Source: Gigaspora rosea
Lineage: Eukaryota; Glomeromycota; Glomeromycetes; Diversisporales; Gigasporaceae
DNA length: 64,000 nt
Assembly (NCBI GenBank): GCA_003550325.1
Contig: QKWP01000504.1
Span: forward strand, 16,068 to 80,067
Reading direction: 5' to 3'
Position 1 is the stretch's first letter, and the number at the start of each line of letters is the position of its first letter. The translations under genes were made by a program, and so were the position numbers. This document shows, piece by piece, positions 12,084 to 24,837 of this stretch. The notes under the pieces were generated by a model, which made no database searches, was not told the DNA's origin, and worked only from the letters and a program-made list of their open reading frames with translations.

Positions 12084-12844
12084 TTGCCGACGATGTCGGA
12101 GCTTAGAGTAAGAAGGCCGGATCTATACAAAACAGACATTTGTGCGACCTGTCAGCAGGAGCCAGAAACGTTAGAACACCTGTCAAGATGTGTGGACTAT
12201 CAGGAAATTTGGAGAATGATAGAAGAAGAAACATGCGAAGAGGTGAAAAAATACTCCAGGAAGATTCCAGTACGTCTGCAGAATTAGCGATACAGGAATT
12301 GGAAAGAAGGATTTTTGGCAAAGGTGAGGAAGAGAAAAAAGTCACAAGAAACCAGTTAATTCAAGGACTTATATCTTGGAGTTGGAAGAAAAAGGTGGAA
12401 AGTCTAATAAAGGACAAAGCTGGGACAAGAAGGGCTTTGGATACAATTATTGAGACTGTCAACGTAAGGTTTCGGCAGCATATTTGGAACTTCAGATGTG
12501 AATTTCAAAATAACTGGGAAAAGGCAGAGGGGATAACTACCTTAGCGAAAAGAAAAAGCCGAAGCAAAAGCAAGAACAAGAGTAGCGGAAAAAAAGAAAA
12601 CACTACTCCGAATAGCAAAACCAGTCAAAGCGCAAAACATAGTCTAAAGAAAAAGAAAGACTGGAAAAATGGAGCGAGAGTTTTAGCAGAATCAAATATA
12701 AACAATTTAATCCTAGAAGGAACCAAGCCGACTTGGTCTTCGTGGGTTAAGTTTAAATATTTAGATTCGGAAGCATTTGGCAAATCTGATATGGCAAGCG
12801 ATTGCCAGCCGGTGACAGAAGGAAACATAATCTCAGTAAGTTGA
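12084..12844 (+). pseudogene. LINE ORF2 C-terminal zinc motif and basic tail
   Basis: The first segment has a CATC...HLSRC arrangement (about 12138-12189), matching the small zinc-binding motif found near the C-terminus of many LINE ORF2 proteins. A frameshift near 12265 leads into another frame, open to 12844. That frame includes a RNQLIQGLISWSW segment and a Lys/Ser-rich tail (about 12550-12660), presumably nucleic-acid binding. TGA at 12842-12844 is probably the natural stop, followed by about 160 bases of 3' leader. Confidence 0.75.
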
Positions 12845-13024
12845 GAATCCTAATCGAGGCGAATAATCGCTAGGCGGGTCGCACCTGGACGTAATGTTGG
12901 GTGAGCTTTCTGTTAGAATAGTATTACAATATATATGTAAACATTAGTTTTTTATATATAATAAAGTCTATAGATACAGAAGGCAGAATTGCTGAATTTT
13001 AAAAAAATAAAAGAATATTGAAAT

Positions 13025-13225
13025 TTTTTTAATAATATATATTTGTATTCAGATTTAAAATTTGTTCTAATATGGAATCTGGCCTTATCTAACTCTAATA
13101 CCAACCTTAACCCTAACTCTAAAGTCATAATTCTGTACAAAATTTTTATCTGGAACAGCCTAATTCTGAATTGGAACAAATTCCAAATCTGAACACAATA
13201 TAGTCAACTCTTTCTAATCTGAACT
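13025..13225. other. AT-rich spacer with degenerate AACCCTAA-like words
   Basis: No gene is seen. The interval contains words such as AACCTTAACCCTAACTCTAA (about 13100), resembling loosely telomere-like low-complexity sequence, but it is too short and irregular to call a telomeric repeat. Confidence 0.4.
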
Positions 13226-13233
13226 GCTGGGAC

Positions 13234-14087
13234 TAGTATTGGGCTTACTTATAAGTCCAGTAAAATTGAACTGGAACTGGACTTATAAACTGGTCCACTG
13301 GACCTATAAGTCCAGAGCATAGCAGAAGTTCGTTTTGATTGGCTAAAATTTGAATAAATATGATTGGCAATGATTATTTATTTATATAGTCAATTGTAAT
13401 TTTTAAAATACTTTTATTAGTAAAAATCGTCATGTCATATAAAAATTTTTTTTGTAATATATGACGAAACAATAAACTTAAGCAACCTATTTTTTGTCTT
13501 TAAACCTACTATTTTTTAATGAGAGATACAGTGAGATATGATAGTTCAAAAAACTAGATGAGAAGTGAATATTTTGAAAGGTCGGGAAGATGGTTCAGTG
13601 ATCTAAGCAATTAGTAAGTGAAATTGTGAGATATTGTTTTAACTGGGCTTGTTTACCTTACAAGTTAGAAAAAAGTACTATTTTGAATTACTATTCTAAA
13701 ACCTTTTATTGTATATATTTAGGCTATGAATATAATTTATAAAATAATGTTTATAGATACAAAAAGTTGTAATAGTAGTAGTGTTTAGGGTTTTTGGGTA
13801 TGCGTAATAATTTATTGCGAAGCTGATTTAAAGTATTTTTTGTAAAATAATATATTTATCGTGTAATAAATAATATAGATATATATTTCGTGAAATTTAA
13901 ATTAAAACAGTATTAAAAGATTGTAATAAACTTTATTCGGGTATAGCCTGTAATCTATCTGAGGTGTGATTGACATTTTTCTGTGGTATTTTAACAACCA
14001 ATCAAAATGAACTTCTGCTATGCTTAAGTCCAGTAGTACAGTTTATAAGTCCAGTAGAGTGGACTTTTGGTCTAGAGCCCAACACTG
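13234..14087. mobile_element. Non-autonomous hAT-type element, 854 bp
   Basis: The tips read TAGTATTGGGCT (left) and CAGTGTTGGGCT (right, reverse complement), a classic hAT terminus. They are flanked by a perfect 8-bp duplication GCTGGGAC at 13226-13233 and 14088-14095. Just inside each end are several copies of GGACTTATAAGTCC-type palindromes (13250-13312 and 14028-14062), the usual subterminal transposase-binding repeats of hAT elements. The interior is AT-rich and has no transposase. Confidence 0.9.
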
Positions 14088-14095
14088 GCTGGGAC

Positions 14096-15190
14096 TGCTT
14101 TTTTTTATTATGTAAATATTTAAAAAGTTCAGTTTTCAAAAAGTTATATATGGTTTATCTGAACTTTATAATAAAATTTGCAAATGTTCTAGGAGATTTT
14201 GTTCAGTTTAGAGAAAGTTTAATAGTGTTTGGTTTAGAGAAGTTCAGATTAGAGAGAGGTGACTGTATATAAATTATATAAAAATATATTAATTTTTTTT
14301 GTTTTTAACAGTGTATATTAATGTTTTTTCTTTTATCTTTTGTTAGTATTAGATTAAAGTTTCTAGATAAAGTGAAAAATAATAGTATTAAATAGAGTAC
14401 ATAACTCAATTGTAGTTTTTTAAAAATTTATTATTTAATTATAACAAAATAAAGGCAATTTATTAAAAATATTTTTTAACTTAGTAATTGCATAATATGC
14501 AAATTGAGGTATTTGCTCTTTTTTAATTATTATTTATTTTGCTACAATAAATTTATTAGAAAATAGCATATTAGCCCATGCTTTTAGCATAGAGTTAAAG
14601 AATTATAATGGTAGTCAATTTAAATTATATCATACTCACTAAAGATAGGTAATAAATATAAAATATTTATTATTGATGAATAATAAAACTACTTTATTAG
14701 ATAAATTAAAGTTGATGAAATAGTAAATAGGTAAAAAAATTATAAATTTTATAAATAATTAATAATAATAAATATTAAATATTGGCCAACAACTCTTTCT
14801 GACGATCCCTCGTACCAAAATTTTCAAAAACTCTGACCTATGAAAACCATATAGTTAACATATTCAATATGCAACAAAACTTTACTAGTAGCAGCTGGGA
14901 CTTAAAGCTAATCATCGTATGCTTGGTTGTAGCTAAAACAGAGTTGAAAAAGATTCGAACCCTTATAAGAGAGGCCTCCAAGCAGAAGTCTCTGGTACTA
15001 CCAAGCGAAGAAGTAGTAGGCATAATAACCTGAAGTTTTGTCAAGTTTTATGAACATGAAAACAGAAGTAAATACTTGGTTAGTTATCTTATTCTGTATA
15101 GCGTAACTCTTTCAAAGTCCTTTCAGTTTTGGTACTTTCCCTTGGTGCCCTTTTGGCGTTTTGAAATTTCAACAAAAGTGGGCGATTTGG
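14096..15190. other. AT-rich interval with a possible tRNA-like remnant
   Basis: There is no convincing gene. On the minus strand around 14945-15010 the sequence has a good B-box (GGTTCGAATC) preceded by a D-arm-like GCTTGGTAGTACC, which suggests a tRNA-derived or SINE-head remnant. I could not fold a full cloverleaf or find an A tail, so I do not call a tRNA. Confidence 0.35.
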
Positions 15191-15198
15191 TTTACCCC

Positions 15199-15478
15199 TA
15201 GGGTTCCTCAAATTCAAATCAAATCAAATCTTGGATCAATTTGAATTTGATCAAATCAAATTGACACTGATTTGGATTTGATTCAAATATTTGAATTTGA
15301 ATTTGATTTGAATTTGAATTTTTAACAGTAATTTTCAAATCAAATCAAATATTAGTCAAATCAAATCAAATTTGGCCATATTTGAATTTGATCAAATCAA
15401 ATATAGTCAAATTTGAATTTGAATTTGATCAAATATTTGATTCAAATATTTGAAGATCAAATCAAATTGTGGAACCTA
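15199..15478. mobile_element. 280-bp hAT-type MITE made of CAAAT repeats
   Basis: The element begins TAGGGTTCC and ends GGAACCTA. It is flanked by a perfect 8-bp duplication TTTACCCC at 15191-15198 and 15479-15486. Almost the whole interior consists of CAAAT/ATTTG words switching strand (for example ATTTGATCAAAT), so it can fold in many registers. The repeats occupy the position of hAT subterminal motifs but fill the entire element. Confidence 0.88.
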
Positions 15479-15486
15479 TTTACCCC

Positions 15487-17922
15487 TCCAAAAGATCGAC
15501 ATTGTTTACTCTTCTATTTTGGGAATGCGGCTTCCAAATTGGATCAAGTCACAAGTAAAATTCAGGACATAGATAAGTTGGAGATAAACACAAATTGAAA
15601 TTTCCTTTAGAATATTATCTTAGCCATAGTTTTTCTTTTCCTTTTTTTTTGCTGTAAATATAGTACTTGGTATTTTTATCGGCATAGTACTATATAATTT
15701 TTATACTTGAATCCAGGCGAAATTGGTGCTGTCATACAGTCTAATTTTTGCCTTTTTCTTCATTCTTTTCTTTTTTTATATTTTGTTTATTTTGGTATTC
15801 GTTTAGGTAGTTTAGGTTATCCCTTATTTATTTTTCACCTTTGTTTTTCTATATTTTGTTTTTTTTTACTAGTATTCTTTTCTCGAGAAGCTTGGAGAAG
15901 AAGGTTTTAAAGTTAGGCTGTTTGACAACACCCTTGAGTTTGACTTCAAACTTCTAGTTTGTTTAGCATTTTGCTACGGCACTAGTGCGGCAGGTTGCAT
16001 ATTGTATCCTTGAAACCAAAGGATCAGTATGACATGGGGTTCAGCAAATTAGAAATTAACACTGTAATTCCTGAAATTTACAAGTATTCTAATAAAGATC
16101 GTCTGTGAGACTGCTTAAGAGTAAAAAAAAAGAATAATAATAATAAATATAAGAAAAGGTTTAAAATGCAAGTTTTTTTTAGAAAGTATATAAAATGAAT
16201 TTTTTATTCATATAGTTAGGTGATATTACCTAATATTTTGTATTGATTGCCCAAATTTATTCAAAAAAAACTATGAATAAAAAAAATTATCTGCTTTAGA
16301 TTTAATGAAAAGCTAGAATTGATTTTTTTATAAGCTTGTTAATTTTAGTAAAGTTAAATTTTATAACAGTTTGACAATTTAATAGAAAATATTTGTAGCA
16401 AAATAAATAAATACTATGTTTTTGTATGAACTGGAATCTTTGTTATAATGAAATCACAGTAATTTTAAAAAAAATTTAAGGTTCAGAATAAACAAAAATC
16501 ATTATTATGAAGATTGTCAAAGGAAGTAATTTGCATTTTATATTTTATTAGTCAAATAATTTTGCTAAAAGTTTTATCAATTATGCAGTTTTGTCAATTA
16601 TCAAAATTTATTAATATAAAACTATTAGCAAATTGGTTAAATAGAATTATAGAAATAATGAAAATATTAATAGTTTAAATAGTGTGAATAATGCAAACAA
16701 ATATATTAGTAAAAATTTAAATAATGTTAAAAATAAAAATAATGATTAGAAAATTTATCTATTGTACTTTGAAAATATATATAAAAATTTTAAAAAGCAA
16801 ACAAATAAAAATTTTATTATTGATCTTTTTGTTTTATAATTATAATAGTTTTATTAATAGTTTTGTTTATAGTTTCATCAATAATTTCATCTATTGTTAA
16901 TAGTTTTATTATGTTAGTAGTTTCATTAATTGTTAAAGTTTATTAAACAAAATTATTTCATCAATCATAAAATAGTATTATTACTTATCTTTAATACTCA
17001 CCCTGATTATTTATTGAATAATTAGATGTTACAATTGTTAAAGTGAAGTGAATTAAACACTATGCTTACTCTAGTGATTTTATTAAATGATTAAATAATT
17101 ACAGATAATCATATATTTGGCTTAAAATACAATTGTTAAAGTAAACAGAATTATAATAAACTTCATACTCATTTAGTAATTTATTGAATGATTAAATAAT
17201 TAAAGTTAATTATACATTCTTCTGAAAAGCAATCATTAAAGTGAACAGAATTTAATTTTGTAAATTTATTAAACAAATAAATGATTACAAATATATTTTT
17301 TTGAACTATCTTTAAAGTAAAAAGAATTAAACTTAATGCTTATGCTAATGATTTATTGAAAATTATTATAATTTATAGATTGATTACAAAAATATGATTA
17401 TGTTATCATTCAAATGATTAAATATCACAATTTCAACAGAAATTAACCAAAATTGTTTCATACAATTTGATCATGTTTTGGAATAGGTTAATTTGCTTTG
17501 AAATTATTATACTATAGATCTTTTTTTGTTAGTTGACAGAAGTCAAAAGATCAAAAAAGCTTATGAAGTTAGATAAACACAAAATTTTAATTAGTTGCCT
17601 ATTTAGGTACTGTCCAATGTTAATAACAATTGTTAGGATCTGATATAATAAATGGACAAATTTCCCAACCCATATAAAATCCTGCCATTTTGTAGCATTT
17701 TAAAGCTTCAACTTAAATGCCAATTTGCTTAATGCAGTGTGATGGACTACTAGAATCATGAATTCAGTTGATGATAGCAATACTAGAGCAATTATAGTTG
17801 CTATTTCTGGGAGCATATCCTGTCTCAGCTTATGCATCAATTGCACTGATATATGCTACACTTTTACAAATTCTTAATAAAAATTCATTTAATAAAAGAT
17901 AATATTATTAGCTAGATACACC
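15487..17922. other. AT-rich gene-free region
   Basis: About 2.4 kb without a recognisable gene. It includes a degenerate tandem repeat at 16980-17400, listed separately. The open frame at 15707-15910 is a pyrimidine-rich artefact of low-complexity DNA. Confidence 0.55.
16980..17400 (+). repeat. Degenerate tandem repeat, unit about 80-105 bp
   Basis: Four units carry the words TTAAAGTGAA/GTAAAC..GAATT and TTATTGAATGATTAAATAATTA, starting near 17033, 17131, 17231 and 17310. The units have diverged by many substitutions and small indels. No coding or palindromic structure is apparent. Confidence 0.6.
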
Positions 17923-18894
17923 TAGTGATGTTAAAAGTCTGATTCGATTAGTTTTTTAGTTGACTCCAAAAAAGTCAAGTCTTTATTAAAGTTTGGTTCC
18001 AATCCCGTGGGTCGATAGCATAGTGGTTGCGCTCCCGGGTCGCTAAGCTGTTCTAGTCGCAAGGTTGCCGGTTCAAGCCCTACCAGGAACATAATTCTAC
18101 ATAAGATCATGAGACGGACGGTTTGGACTAGAATGCAAGGACCACGATTGGTGACACAGCCACATTGCGTGTGTGATTTCTCGATTTGGATACTTCTGGT
18201 GAAACTCTGGTTAAATTTGGATACTTCTGGTAGAATTCTGGTTAAAGGCAAAGTTCCGGTGAAACCCTCCAGTTAAATAAGGTCAACTGGTTGTAAAACC
18301 AGTTGTGAACATCTATGAAGTATGTCATACGACCTTAATAAAGAAAAGAGCTGCAGGATCTGGACCTAGGAAGACCTGCCTTAATCTAAAGCAGAAGGAT
18401 GACTGAAGCAAGGGACTGAAGTCCGCCTTAATAAGCTGGACAAAAAGCAGAGTAGTCCTGTACCGCCTCCGGAACGAAAATTTCTGAAAGGACTGAATGG
18501 GTTTGGGATTAGGGATGTATGGACGATTCTTAGATAGTTCAGTTAAATTAGGAAAAATAGATTATCAAACATGTAATAATAAAAATTGATCTTAATAAAT
18601 GAGTGCCAAACTGCGCTCCTAGCATAGTGAACTAGGGTTAAAAAAAAAAAAAAGTTTGGTTCCAAGTCAGACTTCAATTTCAACTTGCATTTCACGTGCA
18701 ACATCTATATTAAATATAGCATTAAAAACATGTATGCGCATACAAAGTATGCATGAATATACTTTTTTTGGTTATTTAAATGTTTAAGGAGCACATGAAA
18801 TGCGATTAAGTTCCAAGTCTGACTTGGAAATGAACTTTAATAAAGACTTGACTTTTGGAGTCGAGTCGAACCAGACAAACTTTTAGCATTCCTA
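17923..18894. mobile_element. hAT-type MITE carrying a nested SINE
   Basis: The tips read TAGTGATGTTAAAAGTCTG and, in reverse complement from the right, TAGGAATGCTAAAAGTTTG. They are flanked by an 8-bp duplication with one mismatch (GATACACC 17915-17922, GATGCACC 18895-18902). The arms remain complementary further inward around AAAAGTCAAGTCTTTATTAA. Without the SINE and one copy of its duplication, the host element would be about 310 bp. Confidence 0.85.
18003..18650 (+). mobile_element. tRNA-derived SINE with A tail
   Basis: The 5' head has an A-box TAGCATAGTGG (18016-18026) and a B-box GGTTCAAGCC (18070-18079), the internal promoter of RNA polymerase III tRNA-type genes. The element ends in a run of A and is flanked by the 15-base duplication aaagtttggttccaa at 17988-18002 and 18651-18665. 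It lies within the left arm of the surrounding hAT MITE. The body has no coding potential. Confidence 0.9.
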
Positions 18895-19004
18895 GATGCA
18901 CCCAACTAACAGCATATGTTAAATGAAGCAATGTATTTCAAATATTTTATTGTATGAATATCTAGGTGTAACTAATTACATACAGGTTTATATTTAGTAA
19001 GTTA

Positions 19005-19285
19005 ATAGTTCAAAAAAATTCGCATTTTGTGTAACCCAAGATGATCTGACGATTCGGATTCAGACCTCGGACCAAACTTGCAAAGCATTAATACTAGCCT
19101 TGTACTGCTGAGTAATATTATAATAAAATTACAATCCAAGCAATTTTACTTAGTACATCGGTTAGCAAGTTTGTTAGTTAAAATTTGGTGATTTTGGGCA
19201 AAACTATTTATTTAGGTCGTGTGACTCAGATTACACAACGTGCAAAATTTTCTGGAGATCACTAACCCGCTATTTATATTAAAAC
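19005..19285 (+). repeat. Dispersed repeat, copy 1 (partner near 56520)
   Basis: The words GTGTAACCCAAGATGATCTG, CAGACCTCGGACCAAACTTG and CAATTTTACTTAGTACATCG recur in the same order at 56520-56790 with moderate divergence. Neither copy has an identified terminus. An older mobile element is likely. Confidence 0.65.
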
Positions 19286-20827
19286 TACGTGCCTAAGGCC
19301 ACATGGTTTGCATATAAAACCGTGTGAAATTTAGTTACACCTAGTGCTCGTACTCGAATAACTTTTTATCCGAAAGGTTGTATATTAATGCCTAAATCCA
19401 ATCAAATAACTCTATATTGATCAATATAAAAAAATGATTTACACATGAAGTTTTTGCTTTGTACATTGTATTCTAACTTACGTCATTCGTCAGGTGGCCA
19501 GACAAAAAGATTTAGCATATTATTATAATGATCCACATCATTTCTGAATTTATGTTGATTCTGAAATGGCATGTGTTATTCGCGAATCATGAAATATCAT
19601 TTGTCATTTTAGAACCGGTATGCATTTACCAATTAATAAAAAAAAGTGAAAATAATAATAAAGTAAAAAAATTAGAAAATAAATAAATAAATAAAAGCGA
19701 ATAAAAATGAATCACTAAATATTAAATGCTAATTAACTTTTCATACATTAAAAGACTACATTCGAATATTCATATATATTTTAACAATGTAATTAAAAAT
19801 TTTTGCATTCCACGTGTAGAACACATCCACATTTGTTCTTCGGCAACGGCAGGAATTTGTCGGGTGTCTTGTCTAGAAGATAATTACTAAAATTTTTTTT
19901 TAAAAAAGAAAACATAAATTTATCTTTTCGACATAACAAACTTGCATACCCAAGTTATTCTATCTTTGTTTAGGCATAAGTAGTTCTTCTGTTTCGCCAA
20001 TATAAAGAACCTTAAAGGTATTAGTTGTTACGCTAAAGATCAGGCGAATTTCACAAGTCACGATACCATATCCTTGCTCAATAAAGTATTGAATAAAAAA
20101 ATATGTAACGAATATAAAAAAAAGATGACAAAACAATAAAAGAATTATATTTATAAATATCAATGAAAAAATATCAATGTAAATATTAATAACTAATTAT
20201 TTTCAGTAATTATTACATTGCTGTGGTCCCATAATCTGCATATCTGGTTATTTCAAAAATGATGCATTTGATTTTCATTGTGAAAATTAAAAGATGCTTT
20301 AACACGGCCACGCACTTGGATTAGAAGGTGATTCGTTATTAAAATCTTGACTTTAAATAAATTTCCATTACGGCATATTTCTATTATTATAACTAATTTG
20401 CTAATCAAAATTAATGAATTAAATGATTGTTCCCCTGGTGGCTTTTCTCTATCAAATTGATCTAGAACCATTGTGATCACGAGTTGATCTTGATTTGTTA
20501 CTACTTTCATTCTTATTTCTTCACGATTGCAGGAAAAGTATTTACCCGGATCGAAACTTAATAAACAAGGACCATGGGAATGTGGCATGGAATCGGGTGC
20601 GAGAAAAAAAAATTTTTTTATTGCGCAGTAATACAGGTCACAAGTGTCACGAGATTTTGATCCGCATATATAAAAAATTCAAAAACCTGTTAGGTAAAAC
20701 CTCGTCCTTGTAGTATAGATATAGATATCACCTAATTTGGTAATTTCATAGTATGCCCTTTTTTAATCGTCATTCATTTCATTCGCCGCATATATATTCA
20801 CCTGTTATTCGACTAGCAAAAAAAATT
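19286..20827. other. Gene-poor interval
   Basis: No gene is confirmed. On the minus strand an open frame of 111 codons (20588-20253) and one of 67 codons (20163-19960) could be exons of a gene, but they have no recognisable motif and no convincing splice pair. The plus strand at 20500-20590 also shows a possible acceptor (TTGCAG). I leave the coding status open. Confidence 0.35.
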
Positions 20828-22773
20828 TTGAGCGCTATGCGCTTGCGCTGCGCCTAAGCTGCTTTGCTTTTGTCTCAAGTGCTTTCGCTAGCGCTAGCGC
20901 TAAGTATACCTCCTTTATTTGTCACTCAACCATACACAAATATGACAATGGAATACATATATGGGATTTCACCTCGCTGCTCATGTGGTCACCAGTCATC
21001 TCTAGCATCACTAAACCGGTCTTATATCTACCTCTTTTTCTTCGATATCCGAGCTGTATAGTCAGGCTATCGAAGCACTAATTTCGATATCCAGGCTGTG
21101 CACCTGGGCTATCGATCACACCTATAACTCCCAAATACCCCAACACTAAATACTCCCACCCAGTGGTGGGTAGGTGAGTACTAACAACAAAGTCTATGCA
21201 CCAACATTTCTCTATAACCAATAACCAATACCATATACTTACTCAACGGTACCAGAATCTCTCACGCAAAATCTCACCCTTACTCATTTTCCATACACAT
21301 AAAATTCATCACCAATACCCATGCATCAACCCTCATAATGGACCCAGTTCGCAGTCTTGTAATAGCGTGACTTCGTTCACGCATCTTGTCCCATACAATA
21401 CCTCATTATTACTCATTTCCTTCCCATAAATACCCATCACTAATATCTCAAACCAATAATTCTCATGCAATATCTCATCCTTGTACACTTTCCATACCTA
21501 TAATATCGATACTAAACCTTATACTACTATGCATCAACTCTATGTCATGAACCCAGTTGACAGTTTCATGACAAATGGATGGCATCTCAATACCTCATAC
21601 TAACCAGTCATCAATCTTACATCATAGGTCTGAGTCACGGTTATTCATGGCCTCTCACTTACTCTTTTCTTTAATATCCGACCTGTTCGATCAGACCAAC
21701 AAGCCAATCACTTTCGATCTTTGGGTTGTCCACCCAAGCTACCAAACCCTCATACTTACTCAACCGCACCTATGTTTCTTTTGAACTACCTTATTCTTAT
21801 TTAATTTCTATACCATAAACAACTATTATCAATACCTACTCAATGGAACCAAAATCTCTCATGCAGAACCTCATTCTTACTCCTTTCTCATACATCCAAT
21901 ATCAATCACAAATACCTCATATCTACTACTTATCAACCTTACGTTATGGACCTGGTTTATGGTTTCGTGACAAATGGATATCATGTGATTTCATTACAGC
22001 ATCTCATTTTCCTCCTGTCCCTTATGACCTCATACCTACTCAACTGAACCAAACATCTCTTACGCAATACTCATTCTTACTCATTTTCTATACCTATAAA
22101 TATACATCACCACTACTCATACTTACTCAACGAAACCAAAATCTTTCATGTAATATCTTATTCTTACTCATTTATAATATCTGTTCCATGCCTTATACTT
22201 ACCACTCATCAATATCATGGATCTGGTTAATGGTCTTGTGACAAATGGATGCCATGTGACTCCATTCACAGCACCTCATTTCCTACTTAAATAACTGTCT
22301 CTTATGGCCTCATACCTACTTAACTGAACCAACACTTCTCATACAATACCTCATTCTTACTCATTCCTCTACCCATAAATATTTGTTACCAATACCTTAC
22401 TCAACAAACCAATCATTTCACAATACCTTATTCTTACTATTTCCTATACTCATAATATCGTCACCAATACCTCATACTTACCATCATTAACTCTATATCT
22501 GGACCAGCTCATGTCATGACAAATGGATGCCACGTGACTTTATTCACATCTCAAAACCCCATACTAATCGATCATGAACCTACAACATGGGTCTGGGTTA
22601 TGGTCTCATGCTCCATTCATAGCATTTCATTTTCTCTTTCTTCATTACCTGACTGTTCGATCAGGCCAACAAGCCAATTACCTTCAATATTCTGGTTGTT
22701 AACCGAACTATCAAGCCCTCCTATAAGTCTGCCAAACCTATAGGGAGCTCCTACCTAGTGGTGGGTGGACGGG

Positions 22774-23038
22774 TACTAACGACAAAGCTAGACCTTCGTC
22801 GAGCTAGCAGCAAAGACAAAAGAGGTAGAATAATTCCCGTCCTTACTTCTCTTAAAAAGCCAATTCCTATGGCTCATACTTACTCATTAACTCTATTTAA
22901 TACATCATATTTTCCAAACTCTTAAACGTATCACTCCCTTAATCAATATCCTAAACTTATCCATCAACCACCCTGCATCATGGGCCAGGGTCATTGTCTC
23001 GTGACAAAAGGATGCCCGTGACTTCGTTCACGGCATCA
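22774..23038 (+). repeat. 265-bp direct repeat, copy 1
   Basis: This sequence recurs at 24838-25103 with only scattered mismatches. Both copies begin TACTAACGACAA and end around GTTCACGGCATCA or GTTCATGGCATCA. The copies are about 2.06 kb apart, and a Sel1-repeat relic ends at the left edge of copy 2. They could be LTR-like ends or a segmental duplication of the satellite; I see no primer-binding site or polypurine tract. Confidence 0.8.
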
Positions 23039-24429
23039 ACATTTGTCACTCGACCATACACAAATATGACAATAGAATACACATATAGGATCATCAAGAG
23101 AATCGAATTGCGTTCTCTTTCCCTTCACTCTCAATTCAACTTGCTTAGTATGGCTTCTCAAAACTCATCTTTACTGATGCTATCTTCTTTGTTGCTTCCA
23201 CTACCCAAATACAGCATAACTGCTTTCGAATCCATCCTCCAATAGTTCTAATTTAAGTCAATACCATTTCTCCTCACACTACTATTGTCACAGTCAAATG
23301 CCCATCATATAGCATTAACAGCCTTACTTAAAAAACCGCATTTCTATAAAAAGCATCCCATCCAGACTGAGCTAGTTGCTGAAATACTGCTAACCCGTTA
23401 AAGACCCTTGCATTCTTTGGTCTGATGCAACACCCCTCCCTATTTTTCCTATTCTTAAATGCTTATTCTCATTGACTATCAGATATTGCTAGTTTTTTCT
23501 GAAAAACACTTCTATAGGATCCTCATTTGAAGGATTTCTATTTCTGCGACCACATCCCAATTCTCTCCATTCACTACTTTCAGCACAAATACTGGAGTTG
23601 CTACATCTCACACCTTACTTATCAAATCTTAATTCCTGTTTACCATTACACTATCCAGATATTTTTAATCACACCATTCGTCACTCGAACTGATCTCTAG
23701 CTTTACTCAATTAATATTTATTCTCTTTATTATTATACACTCGCTTGCATAAAGACGTCTCCAATATTGTGTACTGTAAATCTGGTTGCCCACTTTTGTG
23801 CGTCAACATTTTCCTCACCTATTACCACCATCTTTTCAAAACTATCTTTTCAAGCCACCCCTCTAAACCAATGCTACTTCCCCATCTCACGAATTCCTAT
23901 ATCGATCACTATTCCCACTCTACCTTTCCCTTTCACCTTACTAACCACTCTCAATGCTAATCTCTTATCTAAATCTCTTTTAGTCCCTACGCCAACAAAA
24001 CTTCATCATTATATAATATAGCAATGTTGACATCTTCACTGGCAAATGATCCAGTGCACTTTAACCCCAATGCAACACTTCTTTTGAATCTTTTTCTAAA
24101 CTGTTAACACAACTGGTAACGCCCTTGTAAGTTATTCTCATCTTCTACTAATACCATTTATTTCGTCCTTGTTTCCTTTAAAAATTGGATACACACATCT
24201 AATTTCATAAAATACTTTTAGTTCTTAAATGAATTCTAAACAATTATTTAAATTAAGCATTTTGAGAGGAACATAATTATATAATTTCTACTTTATAATA
24301 CCAAAGCGCACGACATACGGTCACAAATCAACCTTTCTGATAGATAAATTCGGAACTCATCAATAAGCATCTTTCTTAATTCGCAATCCAAATCTATTAT
24401 TTTTTGATGCACACTCATATACAACTTTT

Positions 24430-24832
24430 ACTAATTTGTTTACTCTTCGATACGAATAAATAGCATTTTGTATAACTCTTTCAACTCAAACCCCACAACC
24501 CTATTTTGATAGCAATGAGCAATATCTGTCATTCTGACTACACCCTGAATCCGCAGATTTCTGAATGCCTTATCTTTATCCTTTTCAACCCAATTCCTAT
24601 GTTCATCCTTTTTCAACTCCAATTCTGTACTGATAACAATGACCAACAATATTTGTTCCAAGAGTATCACCCATATCAGCAGATTTTAGATAACAAACGA
24701 ACGCCTTATGTTCATCCTTTTCAACTCCAATTCTATCTAGATAACAAAAACCAACATAAGCCATGGTGGTAGAATAACACATGTTTGCAGCTTTAATGTA
24801 TACAATAGTTTGAATGCCTTTATTTTGGACCA
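24430..24832 (-). pseudogene. Sel1-repeat protein relic
   Basis: On the minus strand the frame from 24833 shows two degenerate Sel1 units with the words VGFCYLDRIGVEKDEHKAF and VGHCYQYRIGVEK. Fragments continue in other frames to about 24440. The wording is very close to repeats of the intact gene at 36933-38420, so the relic probably derives from a paralogue. It lies inside the repeat block and abuts the second copy of the 265-bp direct repeat. Confidence 0.8.
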
Positions 24833-24837
24833 CATGA

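Larger units (their letters stand above)
5301..13006 (+). mobile_element. Full-length LINE (non-LTR retrotransposon), decayed
   Basis: A perfect 18-base direct repeat, ataaaagaatattgaaat, lies at 5283-5300 and 13007-13024. The 3' copy follows a short A run, the signature of target-primed reverse transcription, which bounds an element of about 7.7 kb. Contents in order are a 5' leader, an ORF1 with coiled-coil and RRM-like segments (5751-7212), and an ORF2 with APE-type endonuclease, reverse transcriptase, RNase H and a CCHC-like zinc knuckle plus basic tail (7212-12844). A short 3' leader follows. Many in-frame stops and frameshifts make it non-autonomous, but the intact boundaries show a complete insertion. 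The perfect duplication suggests a moderate age. Confidence 0.92.

Noticed and set aside
14945..15010. Possible tRNA gene on the minus strand
   Set aside because: The B-box is good, but no acceptor stem or consistent anticodon arm could be drawn; recorded only as a tRNA-like remnant.
17931..18251. 106-codon minus-strand ORF with an EPATLRL-like wording
   Set aside because: It spans the SINE head and its host MITE; the wording is the usual translation of tRNA-derived B-box sequence.
20495..20713. Possible mitochondrial NADH dehydrogenase subunit 3 fragment (PWECGMESGAR wording)
   Set aside because: The resemblance is limited to a few residues, and the flanks do not match the family.
20864..24021. 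Many plus-strand ORFs of 60-130 codons in the pyrimidine-rich block
   Set aside because: They follow the C/T-rich repeat composition, share no domain, and adjacent repeat copies are open in different frames.
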